DNA of 57,240 bases from Desulfobulbaceae bacterium (GCA_003249645.1 QKIH01000047.1:1-57240), one strand, 5' to 3'. Shown: positions 25,287 to 35,385, numbered from the stretch's first letter. Translations and numbers: made by a program. Notes: a model not told the origin generated them from the letters alone.

Positions 25287-26066
25287 GTGGAACTGACTCT
25301 TTTTCCAATTGAAGAGTTCCAGGCTTTTCTTATCTGTTTCAGCAGAGTAATCGGTTTTATGAGTGCAATTCCTGTTCTTTTTGCCGCTCAGACCCCAACA
25401 CAGATAAAAGCAGGTCTGTCATTTCTGATTACCATGCTGCTGTTTCCAATATTAAGCCCTCAGATTGTCATTATTCCATTTAAATTTCCGGACTTTCCGC
25501 TTTTCATGATTAATGAAGTCCTGCTCGGGGCATTAATCGGCCTCGTTGCACGGTTTATCTTTACCTCTGTACAATTCGGAGGAAAGATAATCGGCTTTCA
25601 GATGGGTTTTGCCATGGCGGAGGTCATGGATCCCCAAAACGGCGCCCAGACTTCGCTCATTTCACAGTTTCAAAATGTTTTTGCTATCTTTATTTTTATC
25701 TCACTGAATGGGCATCATCTGTTTCTGCAGGCTGCCGTTCACTCCTATGAGTTCCTGCCGCCGGGCAATCTCAACTTCGGAGGTGAGGCTATCCCTTATC
25801 TCGTTGAACTGTCATCTAGGATGTTTGAACTCGGTGTTCAATTTTCCGCTCCGGTTATTATTCTGCTTCTGCTCTCAAGCTTCAGTCTCGGTTTCATGTC
25901 GAGAATTTTTCCGCAGCTCAACGTTTTTCTTCTTTCCTTTCCTCTTAATATCTCTATTTCCTTTATTGTTATTGGGCTCACTTTGAATATGACGGTTGTT
26001 ATCTTAACTCGTGAGTTTGACGATCTCGCAACCCGTATTCTCACCATGCTCCAGTATCTTCGATAA
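25287..26066 (+). CDS. fliR: Flagellar export gate protein FliR
   Basis: A 259-residue membrane protein with about six hydrophobic segments. Recognisable motifs are AQTPTQIKAGLSFLITML and GFQMGFAMAEVMDPQ. FliR completes the FliP5Q4R1 pore. The start is GTG with only a weak GGTGAT ahead of it. A 90-base gap with no evident gene separates it from flhB. Confidence 0.95.
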   Translation: MELTLFPIEEFQAFLICFSRVIGFMSAIPVLFAAQTPTQIKAGLSFLITMLLFPILSPQIVIIPFKFPDFPLFMINEVLLGALIGLVARFIFTSVQFGGKIIGFQMGFAMAEVMDPQNGAQTSLISQFQNVFAIFIFISLNGHHLFLQAAVHSYEFLPPGNLNFGGEAIPYLVELSSRMFELGVQFSAPVIILLLLSSFSLGFMSRIFPQLNVFLLSFPLNISISFIVIGLTLNMTVVILTREFDDLATRILTMLQYLR

Positions 26067-26156
26067 ACTCATTGCCAATATCTTCCATTCAATTCAGGTT
26101 TATTTTTTGCATGCTTTAACTGCAAAGAGTTATACAAATTTGACTAGGACAGGAAT

Positions 26157-27230
26157 ATGGCAGAGGAAAGCCCTACAGGTGGTGAGCGGACAGAAGAACC
26201 GACATCCAAAAGGCGCAATGATTTCAGAGATAAAGGACAGGTTGCCCAGAGCAAGGAAGTGCAGACGGCAGCCTTGTTCACATGTATTCTTCTGTTCTGG
26301 ATCTTTTACATGCCAACATTTTGGCATGAGCTTGTAAATCTTTTAAAAGCTTACCTTCAGGCACTCGGAGAGTTTAAAGTCGACCAGGCTTCGGTATTGC
26401 GATTAGCCTATTTCACCGTTCAGCACGCCGGATTAATGATCCTGCCGCTCTTATTATTTTCTGCCATAATAGGTATATTTTCCTCCTATCTGCAGATAGG
26501 CTGGCTCTTCACCACCAAACCGCTGATGCCTGACTTGACGAAAATCAATCCAATAAGCGGGATGAAGCGGATGATATCAAAACGTTCCATCATCGAGCTG
26601 GTTAAATCCATCGCCAAAATACTCCTTGTTGGCTATCTCGCTTACTCGACCATTTTCAATCATTTCGGCGAGGCTCTGCTTTTGCCCGACAAATCTGCCG
26701 CCGAAACGCTTCTATTTCTTGCTCAGACAAGCGCAGTCATATTTGCAAAAGTTGCTGCAGCCCTGATCCTTCTTGCTTTTATCGATCTTCTCTATGTCCG
26801 CTGGGAGATGGAGGAAAAGATGAAGATGACTAAACAGGAAGTAAAAGAAGAATACAAGGAATCTGAGGGTGATCCTAGAGTCAAGTCTCAGATCAGAAGA
26901 ATCCAGCACGAAATGGCAAGAAAGAGGATGATGGCTGAAGTTCCCAAGGCAGACGTCGTAATCACCAACCCGACCCATTTTGCCGTTGCTGTACGGTATG
27001 ACTCCGACACAATGGAAGCCCCCATAGTTGTTGCCAAAGGTGCAGACCATATAGCTATGAATATACGGGAACTTGCAAGAGAACATGATGTCCCTATAGT
27101 AGAAAACCCACCAGTGGCTCGCTTATTGCATAAACTAGATCTGGGAGCCCAGATTCCCGAAGAAATGTTCAAGGCAGTTGCCGAAATTTTGGCACATGTT
27201 TACACCCTTAAAGGCACAGTGACACAATAA
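26157..27230 (+). CDS. flhB: Flagellar export switch protein FlhB
   Basis: A 357-residue FlhB. The N-terminal EEPTSKRRNDFRDKGQVAQS leads into four membrane helices, and the cytoplasmic domain holds the autocleavage site NPTH (in VITNPTHFAVAV). Cleavage between Asn and Pro switches export specificity from hook to filament in concert with FliK. The stop shares one base with the flhA start. Confidence 0.97.
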   Translation: MAEESPTGGERTEEPTSKRRNDFRDKGQVAQSKEVQTAALFTCILLFWIFYMPTFWHELVNLLKAYLQALGEFKVDQASVLRLAYFTVQHAGLMILPLLLFSAIIGIFSSYLQIGWLFTTKPLMPDLTKINPISGMKRMISKRSIIELVKSIAKILLVGYLAYSTIFNHFGEALLLPDKSAAETLLFLAQTSAVIFAKVAAALILLAFIDLLYVRWEMEEKMKMTKQEVKEEYKESEGDPRVKSQIRRIQHEMARKRMMAEVPKADVVITNPTHFAVAVRYDSDTMEAPIVVAKGADHIAMNIRELAREHDVPIVENPPVARLLHKLDLGAQIPEEMFKAVAEILAHVYTLKGTVTQ

Positions 27231-29329
27231 TGGAAATTAGCGGCGTTCAAAACATCGTAGATCGTCTTCAGCTAAAGGCTCTCCTGCAGAGAAGTGACGT
27301 CGTCGCTGCCCTTGGACTGGTCTCGATTCTGATGATCATGATCATTCCTGTCCCATCCATTATTCTCGACGTATTTCTCTCTACCAATATCACCATTGCC
27401 CTGCTGATACTGATCATCAGTCTCTACAGTGAAAAGGCTGTCGAATTTCGGACATTCCCCTCCGTTCTTTTGACAACCACCCTTTTCCGGCTTGCTTTAA
27501 ACGTTGCCTCCACCAGACTGATTCTCCTTCATGGTGACGAGGGCCCCTCTGCAGCAGGTTCGGTTATTCAGTCTTTCGGTCAGTTTGTGGTCGGGGGTAA
27601 TTATGTTGTCGGTATCGTAATCTTTATCATTCTGGTTATCATCAACTTCATGGTCATCACCAAAGGTGCCGGCCGTGTTGCAGAAGTTGCCGCACGATTC
27701 ACCCTTGATGCCATGCCCGGTAAGCAGATGGCAATTGATGCCGATCTTAACGCCGGTCTAATCAATGAGGCCGAAGCAAGACGCAGACGTAGTGAGATTT
27801 CGGATGAGGCTGCATTTCACGGAGCCATGGACGGTGCGTCAAAATTCGTTAAAGGTGATGCCATTGCCGGTATTATCATTACTCTCATTAATATCGGCGC
27901 CGGATTTGTTATAGGTGTTCTCCAAAAGGGCATGCCCATAGCCGATGCTGCGCAGAATTATACGATTCTAACCGTTGGTGACGGCCTTGTCGGTCAAATT
28001 CCAGCACTCATTATTTCAACATCTGCGGGTCTTCTTGTTACCAGATCAACCGGTGAAAAAGATTTCGGTACCGATATCAAGGCTCAGTTCACGAAAAATA
28101 CCATCGCGATATGGGTTGTCTCCTCAATTCTGCTCGTTTTTGCCTTTATCCCCGGCCTGCCGTTCATCCCGTTTCTTCTTCTCTCGGTTACGATGGCAGT
28201 CTGGGCATACACCCTTGACCGTAAAGCCCAGAGAGAAGCGGAAGTCGTCGTCGAAGAAGAACCCGAAAAACCTCAAAGGCGTGCTGAAGATAACTATGAA
28301 GAGATGCTTCACGTCGATCTGCTAGAACTTGAGGTCGGATACGGCCTTATCCCCTTTGTCGACTCTGCCCAGGATGGTGAACTGTTGACCAGAATTCAGT
28401 CGATAAGAAAACAGTTTGCCTTAAATAACGGTTTTATTGTTCCTCCTGTTCACATTAAGGATAATCTGCAGCTTACACCGAACCAATACACATTCAGTCT
28501 TAAAGGTGTCATCATTGCCCAGGCTGAAATGCTTCCCGGTCATTTTATGGCAATGGATCCCGGGATGGTCACCGAGAAGATTCGCGGAATAGAAACCGTA
28601 GAACCGGCATTTAACCTCCCGGCCATCTGGATTACGGAAGACAAGAAAGAACGTGCCCAAATTGCAGGGTATACAGTTGTTGACTGTACTACCGTTATGG
28701 CCACACACATCAGTGAAATGATCAAGAAGCATGCCCACGAACTTATCGGCAGGCAGGAAGTACAGCAGCTTCTTGACAACCTCGGAAAATCATATCCCAA
28801 GCTTGTTCAGGAACTTGTTCCGAACATTCTCAGCCTTGGTGTTATCATGCGCGTGCTGCAGAATCTTCTCAAGGAAGGGATATCCATTCGCGACCTGCGC
28901 ACCATTCTTGAAACCATGGCAGACTGGGCTCCTCATACGCAGGATACCGATGTGCTCACTGAATATGTTCGTCATTCACTCTCCAGAACCATCAGCAGCA
29001 ATCTTGCTGTCAACAACACCATTCCGATCATTACCCTTTCACGGGAAGTTGAAGATGCCATTCACAGCTCAATCCAGCATCGTGAATCCGGCGGTTACCT
29101 GAATATTGATCCAAATGTTGCGCAGAAAATTCTCGATTCCATAGGTCAGGGTGTTAACCTTTTCCAAGGCGGGCAACAACCCACCCTGCTGGTTGCTCCC
29201 CAAATTAGACCTTATACCAGAAGCCTTACCGAACGGTATTATCCGACGCTTACGGTAATATCTCACAACGAGATATCACCAAACATGAAAGTACGATCTC
29301 TTGGGACTGTGACACTCGATGCAAGTTAA
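27230..29329 (+). CDS. flhA: Flagellar export gate protein FlhA
   Basis: A 699-residue FlhA. Eight membrane helices occupy the first half with the FHIPEP-type signatures (FPSVLLTTTLFRLALNVAST, AEVAARFTLDAMPGKQMAID); the cytoplasmic half forms the nonameric ring that receives chaperone-cargo pairs. It overlaps flhB by one base and flhF by eleven. No sign of damage. Confidence 0.97.
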   Translation: MEISGVQNIVDRLQLKALLQRSDVVAALGLVSILMIMIIPVPSIILDVFLSTNITIALLILIISLYSEKAVEFRTFPSVLLTTTLFRLALNVASTRLILLHGDEGPSAAGSVIQSFGQFVVGGNYVVGIVIFIILVIINFMVITKGAGRVAEVAARFTLDAMPGKQMAIDADLNAGLINEAEARRRRSEISDEAAFHGAMDGASKFVKGDAIAGIIITLINIGAGFVIGVLQKGMPIADAAQNYTILTVGDGLVGQIPALIISTSAGLLVTRSTGEKDFGTDIKAQFTKNTIAIWVVSSILLVFAFIPGLPFIPFLLLSVTMAVWAYTLDRKAQREAEVVVEEEPEKPQRRAEDNYEEMLHVDLLELEVGYGLIPFVDSAQDGELLTRIQSIRKQFALNNGFIVPPVHIKDNLQLTPNQYTFSLKGVIIAQAEMLPGHFMAMDPGMVTEKIRGIETVEPAFNLPAIWITEDKKERAQIAGYTVVDCTTVMATHISEMIKKHAHELIGRQEVQQLLDNLGKSYPKLVQELVPNILSLGVIMRVLQNLLKEGISIRDLRTILETMADWAPHTQDTDVLTEYVRHSLSRTISSNLAVNNTIPIITLSREVEDAIHSSIQHRESGGYLNIDPNVAQKILDSIGQGVNLFQGGQQPTLLVAPQIRPYTRSLTERYYPTLTVISHNEISPNMKVRSLGTVTLDAS

Positions 29330-30689
29330 AACATTTGAAGCTGACGACATGGCAAGCGGTCTGAAACTGATCCGTGCAGAGCTCGGTCCTGACGCGCTGA
29401 TTTTATCTACAAAAACAATCAGAACCGGCAAGCTCGGCCTTCTCGGCAGGCAGCGGCTTGAAATTACTGCGGCGATTGACTCCCCACCTGCCGCAAAGAA
29501 TTCGTTTGTCGGCGCCCCGGAAATACTGCGATTGAACAAACATCAGCAAAACAAACACACAAAGACCGGTGCAAAGAAACAGCCGGTGAATCCGTACAGT
29601 TCCTCAATAAACCTTCGCATCGATGATGAAATTGAGCCCGTATCGTATGCGCCAGCAAGGGAAACTGCTGCAAAACCTGCGCGCAGCGCAAGAGATATAC
29701 CTCAGCATGATTTTTATCAGCCTTCCGACAAGATTGTTGATACCGCCCTTCATGAAGAAATGAACGAGCTCAAAACAATGGTGAAAAATCTCAGTCGTCA
29801 GGTATCAAGAATCGGCTCCACAAGAATGACCTCTGCTCATACGGAAGAAGAACAGTCACCTCTTTTTCAAAGCGTTAGAAATTCGATTTTACCGAATAAG
29901 GCCTTTGACGATCCGGTGATCAATTATCTGCTTCTTCGCGGCATCAACCTTGAGACATCAACGACAATTGCCGATTTTGCCAGAGAATCCCTTACCGAGG
30001 ACATCCTTGCATCAGAAGAAGATCTGGCCCTCTACCTCACCTCGGCAATTCGTCCCCTTCTCCAGGTTCAGCCAACTGAATTTAGCAGTGATTCTCAACA
30101 GAAAAGAATTGCACTGGTTGGCCCGACCGGTGTCGGCAAAACAACAACTCTTGCAAAACTGGCAGCTAAATTTCTTGCAGAGCACGGTGGATCAATCGGT
30201 TTCATCACCATTGATACATACAGGATAGCAGCAGTTGAGCAGCTTAAGGTGTATGGCGACATCATGAACCTTCCTGTAGAAGTAGTCATAAACCCGCAGG
30301 AGCTTGAAACCGCCCTTTCCTACCACCGGGACAAAGACCTCATCCTGATTGATACGGCAGGAAGAAGCCCGAGAGACAATTATTGCATCGACGAGCTGGC
30401 GACTTTTCTGCATCCCGAACTGGACATTGAAAAACACCTTGTTCTTTCTGCAACGACAAGAGAGAATGAACTTGTAAATGCCATAAACCAGTTTGAACGG
30501 CTTGGGATTGACCACACCATTGTGACAAAAATTGACGAATGTCAAAATCTTGGCGTATTATTAAATATTCAGATCCAAAACCCAAACCCGCTCTCTTTCC
30601 TGACGAATGGTCAACGGGTTCCGGAAGATATACTTGCAGCAGATCAGAACACTGTCGCAGACCTTATCATGTCCATCAATAAAGGATAA
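29319..30689 (+). CDS. flhF: Flagellar placement GTPase FlhF
   Basis: A 456-residue SRP-type GTPase. A basic, variable N-terminal part (about 1-230) precedes the NG domain with G1 ALVGPTGVGKTTTLAK, G2/G3 ITIDTYRIAAVEQL and LILIDTAGRSP, and G4 TKIDE. FlhF marks the cell pole and sets where the flagellum is built. The ATG lies inside the end of flhA. Together with FlhG it argues for polar flagellation. Confidence 0.96.
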   Translation: MQVKTFEADDMASGLKLIRAELGPDALILSTKTIRTGKLGLLGRQRLEITAAIDSPPAAKNSFVGAPEILRLNKHQQNKHTKTGAKKQPVNPYSSSINLRIDDEIEPVSYAPARETAAKPARSARDIPQHDFYQPSDKIVDTALHEEMNELKTMVKNLSRQVSRIGSTRMTSAHTEEEQSPLFQSVRNSILPNKAFDDPVINYLLLRGINLETSTTIADFARESLTEDILASEEDLALYLTSAIRPLLQVQPTEFSSDSQQKRIALVGPTGVGKTTTLAKLAAKFLAEHGGSIGFITIDTYRIAAVEQLKVYGDIMNLPVEVVINPQELETALSYHRDKDLILIDTAGRSPRDNYCIDELATFLHPELDIEKHLVLSATTRENELVNAINQFERLGIDHTIVTKIDECQNLGVLLNIQIQNPNPLSFLTNGQRVPEDILAADQNTVADLIMSINKG

Positions 30690-30693
30690 TTCG

Positions 30694-31593
30694 ATGACCA
30701 CTATTTCTCAAACCACCGATCAGGCAGATACTCTGAGAAATTTATCCCGGCAGCAGCCTGTGGAAACATATAATGACGACCATTTTACGAAAGTACTTGC
30801 GGTAACCAGCGGTAAAGGCGGGGTTGGAAAAACGGCAACAGTTGCCAACATTGCTGTTTCGCTTGCCAGGAGGAACCAGCGCGTACTTATATTGGATGCA
30901 GATCTCGGACTAGCCAACATCGACGTTGTATTCGGCATTACCCCGACCTATAACCTCAACCATTTTTTCTCCGGTGAACAAAGCCTTGAAGATATTTTAG
31001 TTGACGGTCCTGCAGGCATCAAGATACTTCCGGCCGGCTCAGGCATTCAGAATTTCACCAGGCTTACATCACAGCATAAAATGCGGCTTCTTGAAGGACT
31101 TGACGGTCTGCACAACGAGTTTGACTACGTTATTATTGACACCGAGGCAGGCATTTCTGAAAACGTCACCTATTTTACAACCGCAGCGCAGGACATTATT
31201 GTGGTTACCACCACAGAGCCGACAGCAATAACCGATGCATACGCACTGATGAAACTGCTCTCAACCCAGTATCAGGAGAAGCATTTTAATCTGGTCGTCA
31301 ACCAGATCAACAATGAAGATGATGCTCTTGATGTTTTTCGTAAACTCACTATGGTTTCAAACCGCTACCTCGATATTTCCATAGATTTTCTCGGTTCTAT
31401 TCCGGGAGATAAAATGATGATTGAAGCGATCAAAAAACAAAAAGTTATTTGTGAGCTCTATCCGACGTCAAAAATATCACTATCATTTGCCCAGCTTGCA
31501 GAACGTATCTGTACCGAACAATTACAATGTGCCCCGAAGGGCAACCTCCAGTTTTTCTGGAAAAAATTGCTCAACCTTGGTTCAAGAGGGTAA
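30694..31593 (+). CDS. flhG: Flagellar number regulator FlhG (FleN/MinD-like ATPase)
   Basis: About 299 residues of a MinD/ParA-like ATPase. The deviant Walker A is SGKGGVGKT, followed by ILDADLGLANIDVVFGI and VIIDTEAGIS. FlhG stimulates FlhF GTPase and limits flagellar number; in some polar flagellates its homologue FleN also restrains the sigma-54 master activator. The ATG at 30694, with GGA upstream, is preferred to an upstream frame extension that would overlap flhF. Confidence 0.94.
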   Translation: MTTISQTTDQADTLRNLSRQQPVETYNDDHFTKVLAVTSGKGGVGKTATVANIAVSLARRNQRVLILDADLGLANIDVVFGITPTYNLNHFFSGEQSLEDILVDGPAGIKILPAGSGIQNFTRLTSQHKMRLLEGLDGLHNEFDYVIIDTEAGISENVTYFTTAAQDIIVVTTTEPTAITDAYALMKLLSTQYQEKHFNLVVNQINNEDDALDVFRKLTMVSNRYLDISIDFLGSIPGDKMMIEAIKKQKVICELYPTSKISLSFAQLAERICTEQLQCAPKGNLQFFWKKLLNLGSRG

Positions 31594-31595
31594 TT

Positions 31596-32330
31596 ATGCA
31601 ATACCCACCAGTGGGAAAAATCAACGACGATAAAACAAAACTGATAAAGGAGCACCTTTATCTTGTCGACATCATGGTCGGCAGGATGGTGACCCAGGTG
31701 CCGTCATTCATGAATCGTGATGACATGCAGAGTGCAGGCATGCTCGGCCTTTTAGATGCCGCAAACAAGTTTGATCCGTCTAAAAACATTCTTTTCAAGA
31801 CCTTTGCCGAATATAGGATTCGCGGCTCAATTCTCGACGAGATGCGTAAGCTTGACTGGTTTTCCCGTTCACTTCGGGACAAGCATAATCGCATCTCCCG
31901 GGCAGTCTCCGATCTTGAAAACAAATTCGGACGTGAACCGGAAGAATTTGAAATAGCTCATGAGCTGGATGTCTCTCTTGAAGATTATCATAGAATGCTC
32001 GGCCAGGTCAGCCATCTCGGATGCGTCAGCCTCAATGAAACGCTTGATCAGTCTGATGAGGGCAGGTCTTTTCTCGACACGCTTGAAGATAAGCGTGAAT
32101 CGATGAGTCCCGGCAGCAGGATGGAAAATGAAGAAATGACCAAAGTGTTTGCTGAGATCCTTGAAACACTAAATGAAAAAGAAAAGATAGTCATCTCCCT
32201 TTACTATTATGAAGAGCTTACACAAAAAGAAATCTCTGATGTCATGAGCCTCTCTGAAGGCCGAGTGTCACAGCTTCACAGTCAGGCCCTGATAAAATTA
32301 AAATCTAAACTCGCCAACCGGCTAAGCTAA
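31596..32330 (+). CDS. fliA: Flagellar sigma factor FliA (sigma-28)
   Basis: A 244-residue sigma-70-family factor of the FliA/WhiG group. Region 2 shows FKTFAEYRIRGSILDEMRKL, region 3 FEIAHELDVSLEDYHRML, and region 4 LTQKEISDVMSLSEGRVSQL, the -35-binding helix-turn-helix. It should transcribe the promoters with TAAA and CCGATAA boxes found in this window and be held by FlgM, also encoded here. The ATG at 31596 directly follows flhG and has GAGGG upstream. Confidence 0.95.
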   Translation: MQYPPVGKINDDKTKLIKEHLYLVDIMVGRMVTQVPSFMNRDDMQSAGMLGLLDAANKFDPSKNILFKTFAEYRIRGSILDEMRKLDWFSRSLRDKHNRISRAVSDLENKFGREPEEFEIAHELDVSLEDYHRMLGQVSHLGCVSLNETLDQSDEGRSFLDTLEDKRESMSPGSRMENEEMTKVFAEILETLNEKEKIVISLYYYEELTQKEISDVMSLSEGRVSQLHSQALIKLKSKLANRLS

Positions 32331-32346
32331 AGCCAGGGAGCAGATC

Positions 32347-32769
32347 ATGGTACAGATCGCTTACAGCCAGATCCTTTTAGTCATCCTCGTTCCGTTATTT
32401 GTTGCAGCTCTGGCGTATTACTACTCACTGAACAAAAAACATAAAGAACTCAACCTGAAATATGAAGAGTTAAGAAAAGCGTTCTATACCCTGGAAGGTA
32501 AATACACAGAGTTGAATGACAAAATTGCCATGTCGGCAACTTTTAGTGAATCTCTGAAACAGGCTGCAGTAACAACCTCATTACAGACCCCGAGAATGCG
32601 ACATCAAGCCCCTGTCAAGCCAGCTGACTCCAAAACCCAGAAATATCAACACCTGCAGTCTCTTTCAGCCAGTGGAATGGCCGCAGCAGAAATAGCGTCT
32701 ATTCTTTCTATTTCGAACCATGAGGCAGAACAGATGCTCAGCCTGGCCAAAATAGCGAATAAAAACTGA
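32347..32769 (+). CDS. Small membrane-anchored protein, DUF2802-like
   Basis: A 140-residue protein with one N-terminal membrane helix (LLVILVPLFVAALAYYYSL), a coiled coil (about 30-65), a basic/Pro linker and a C-terminal helix-turn-helix-like segment: LQSLSASGMAAAEIASILSI then SNHEAEQMLSLAKI. That pattern and the place directly after fliA resemble DUF2802 proteins found in flagellar loci of other proteobacteria. No function is established. A GGGAG ribosome site precedes it, 17 bases after fliA. Confidence 0.6.
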   Translation: MVQIAYSQILLVILVPLFVAALAYYYSLNKKHKELNLKYEELRKAFYTLEGKYTELNDKIAMSATFSESLKQAAVTTSLQTPRMRHQAPVKPADSKTQKYQHLQSLSASGMAAAEIASILSISNHEAEQMLSLAKIANKN

Positions 32770-32786
32770 GATATTGCCTTCTTTAT

Positions 32787-32813
32787 TTAAGATTTTTCAT
32801 AAAATACCGATAA
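32787..32813 (+). promoter_or_regulatory. Candidate sigma-28 promoter for the flgF-flgJ operon
   Basis: TTAAGATT (32787-32794), 11 bases, then ACCGATAA (32806-32813). Against TAAAGTTT-N11-GCCGATAA this has six of eight and seven of eight matches at the exact spacing. Transcription would begin near 32820, some 30 bases before flgF. Confidence 0.65.
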
Positions 32814-32849
32814 ATACACGAAGTTAAAATTCAACAGAAAGAAGACTAA

Positions 32850-33599
32850 ATGGTTTCAGGTAAATACAGTGCGCTTGCCGGAGCTATCTCCAGAGATCAG
32901 GCGATCAACAACATTGCAGCCAATCTGGCCAACGTCAGCACCACCGGCTACAAAAAAGCCATGGTCAGTTTTGAGTCACTTCTTCGCGGTGAAAAACAGC
33001 GGACAGATGCTCAGGGCATCAACTATTCCCGCGTAGGAAAATCAACGACAGACCTTTCGGCAGGACCTTTAATAGAAACAGATAATCCCCTCGATGCCGC
33101 CATCCATGGCGAGGGTTTTTTTAAGGTTATGGGGCCTAACGGCGTTCGCTACACCAGAAGAGGTGATTTTGTTATCGACCAGAACAACATATTGCGAACC
33201 CGAAGCGGGCTGAGTGTTCTCGACGATGCCAACGGTGAAATTACTATCGCCGATGCACAGACGGGAAGAGTTTCGATCAACCAGCAGGGTGGAATCACCC
33301 TTATCACCGCTGATGGCGGAGAAGCAGCTGTAGGCCAGCTCGGCGTTGTCAACGTAAACGATCCGGCCAATCTTCAGCGAGAAGATGAAACGACCTTCAG
33401 TCTCAAAGCAGGTGGTCAGGAAGTGGCCATTGATCAGCCGATAGTTGTCTCCGGCAGCCTGGAATCATCAAATGTAAACATGGTTGAAGAGATGACACAG
33501 ATGATCAACAGCTACAGGACATTTGAAACCTATCACAAGGTTATCCAGAGCTACTCTGATATCTCCGATAAACAGAAAGATCTCGGAACATTAAGCTAA
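32850..33599 (+). CDS. flgF: Flagellar distal/proximal rod protein FlgF
   Basis: A 249-residue rod protein. The N-terminus has AINNIAANLANVSTTGYKKA and the C-terminus ESSNVNMVEEMTQMINSYRT, with the MGPNGVRYTRRGDF loop typical of FlgF. It is the first gene after a candidate sigma-28 promoter and is followed by flgG, the standard pair. Exported without a Sec signal. Confidence 0.95.
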   Translation: MVSGKYSALAGAISRDQAINNIAANLANVSTTGYKKAMVSFESLLRGEKQRTDAQGINYSRVGKSTTDLSAGPLIETDNPLDAAIHGEGFFKVMGPNGVRYTRRGDFVIDQNNILRTRSGLSVLDDANGEITIADAQTGRVSINQQGGITLITADGGEAAVGQLGVVNVNDPANLQREDETTFSLKAGGQEVAIDQPIVVSGSLESSNVNMVEEMTQMINSYRTFETYHKVIQSYSDISDKQKDLGTLS

Positions 33600-33621
33600 T
33601 AGAAATAAAGACAGGGACAAA

Positions 33622-34407
33622 ATGATTAGATCACTCTATACCGGCACAACAGGAATGAACGGCCAGCAGCTGGGCATGGACGTAATTGCTAACAACCTTG
33701 CCAACGTCAGCACCACCGGATTTAAGAAGAGTACCACCGATTTCCAGGATCTGCTGTATGAAACCCTGAAAGTGCCGGGCAGCCAAACCTCTGCTGACAC
33801 CCAGTCTCCCACCGGTATTCTGGTCGGAATGGGCGTCCGGCCTGCCGCGGTTACCAAGATTTTCAGTCAGGGCGAAATATTCCAGACCGAGAATGAACTT
33901 GATGTTGCAATTGAAGGTGTCGGCTTCTTTGAGGTTGAACTGCCAAACGGCACTTCCGGTTACACCCGCTCTGGAGCATTTAAACTCGATTCAGACGGCC
34001 GTCTGGTGAACTCCAACGGTTACCCGATCATCCCCGCGATTACTGTCCCGGATGGTGCTCGGGATATTACGATCAGCGAAACCGGCGTTGTCAGTGCAAT
34101 CCTTGCGGGAGATACTGAAAGTACGGAAATCGGCAATCTGGAATTGGTACGATTCACCAATAATTCAGGTCTGTCAGCTGCAGGAAACAACATTTTTCTT
34201 GAAACCAACTCTTCCGGTGCACCCACTACAGGTGTTCCCGGAGATGACGGTTACGGCATTCTAATGCAGACCTTCCTTGAAGGATCCAATGTCAATATCG
34301 TTCAGGAAATGGCCAACATGATCACAACCCAAAGAGCGTATGAGATCAACTCCAAGACCATTCAAACCTCTGACGATATGATGGGCATAACCAACAACCT
34401 GAAATAA
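33622..34407 (+). CDS. flgG: Flagellar distal rod protein FlgG
   Basis: A 261-residue distal rod protein, normal length. VIANNLANVSTTGFKKSTTD near the N-terminus and GSNVNIVQEMANMITTQRAY near the C-terminus are the FlgG termini, and the central region is close to the well-conserved family. It forms the drive shaft through the P and L rings. Twenty-two bases after flgF. Confidence 0.97.
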   Translation: MIRSLYTGTTGMNGQQLGMDVIANNLANVSTTGFKKSTTDFQDLLYETLKVPGSQTSADTQSPTGILVGMGVRPAAVTKIFSQGEIFQTENELDVAIEGVGFFEVELPNGTSGYTRSGAFKLDSDGRLVNSNGYPIIPAITVPDGARDITISETGVVSAILAGDTESTEIGNLELVRFTNNSGLSAAGNNIFLETNSSGAPTTGVPGDDGYGILMQTFLEGSNVNIVQEMANMITTQRAYEINSKTIQTSDDMMGITNNLK

Positions 34408-34413
34408 GATCTT

Positions 34414-35385
34414 ATGAAACACTCTAATTCACATAAGGTTTTAACAGCTGTTTTATTGCTGACGGCTTTTTTTCTTATTCCTGCCGCCAGTTTTGCCAGA
34501 ACGGTGACATTCAATAATAAAGCAACTGTTACCGGGAATAATATTCTGCTTAAAGATCTGGTTAAATTTGATCATTACGACGAGTTCAGCACAGCTCTCG
34601 GCAGTCAGTACATCACCACAGCAGGAGAAGCCGGTTCAACGATTACGCTCCAGACAAGAGATATCATTCAGTACTTGTCATCCAGCCTTACACTGCCGCC
34701 TGACCTTGTCTGGGCAGGGGCTGAAAGTATCATAATATACCGTGATGCAATCCTTATCGGGCCTGAAAAAATTGATAAATTAATAAGCGATTTTATTAAA
34801 CAAAATAAACATCGGCTGCCTGATGCTGAAATCTCATTCAAGATCCAAAACTATCCGCTTCCTTTCAGCCTGCCAAAGGGAACAATGACCTGTGATATCA
34901 TTCCTTCTAATCCGAAAATTGTCGGATCCACAGCGTTTACCCTGATTTTTAAGATCAATGGACATGTTGAAGAAAATATGATGATCCGTGGTGATCTCTC
35001 GGTTTTGTCTGAAGTAACTGTAACCAAAGTACCCTTACGGCGCGGTACTGTTATTCAATATGAGCATCTGGCAACTGAAATGCGTGATATCAGCAAAGCC
35101 CAGTCTCCCGTTTTTAATATGGATGACCTTATCGGCAAGCGAATGCTCACCAACCTTCGTGCTGACGATATTCTTGAACTCACGGATGTTGACTCGCCAC
35201 CTGTTATAAAGAAAGGTGAACTAGTTAAAATTATTGTTAATTCAGGTGGGCTTCATCTCACGGCTTCAGGTGTTGCCAAATCAGACGGCAAGCTCAATGA
35301 GATGATTCGTGTTCGTAACACCAGCTCAAATAAACTCGTCCATTGCCGGGTAAGCGGCCCTGGTGAGGTGGAGGTAAATATATGA
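34414..35385 (+). CDS. flgA: P-ring assembly chaperone FlgA
   Basis: A 323-residue periplasmic protein with a signal peptide (cleaved near AASFAR) and a C-terminal SAF-like domain: VPLRRGTVIQYEHLATEMRD, then KRMLTNLRADDILELTDV and VKIIVNSGGLHLTASGVA. FlgA helps FlgI fold and build the P ring. It lies between flgG and flgH, common in deltaproteobacteria-type loci, and its stop overlaps the flgH start. Confidence 0.93.
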   Translation: MKHSNSHKVLTAVLLLTAFFLIPAASFARTVTFNNKATVTGNNILLKDLVKFDHYDEFSTALGSQYITTAGEAGSTITLQTRDIIQYLSSSLTLPPDLVWAGAESIIIYRDAILIGPEKIDKLISDFIKQNKHRLPDAEISFKIQNYPLPFSLPKGTMTCDIIPSNPKIVGSTAFTLIFKINGHVEENMMIRGDLSVLSEVTVTKVPLRRGTVIQYEHLATEMRDISKAQSPVFNMDDLIGKRMLTNLRADDILELTDVDSPPVIKKGELVKIIVNSGGLHLTASGVAKSDGKLNEMIRVRNTSSNKLVHCRVSGPGEVEVNI

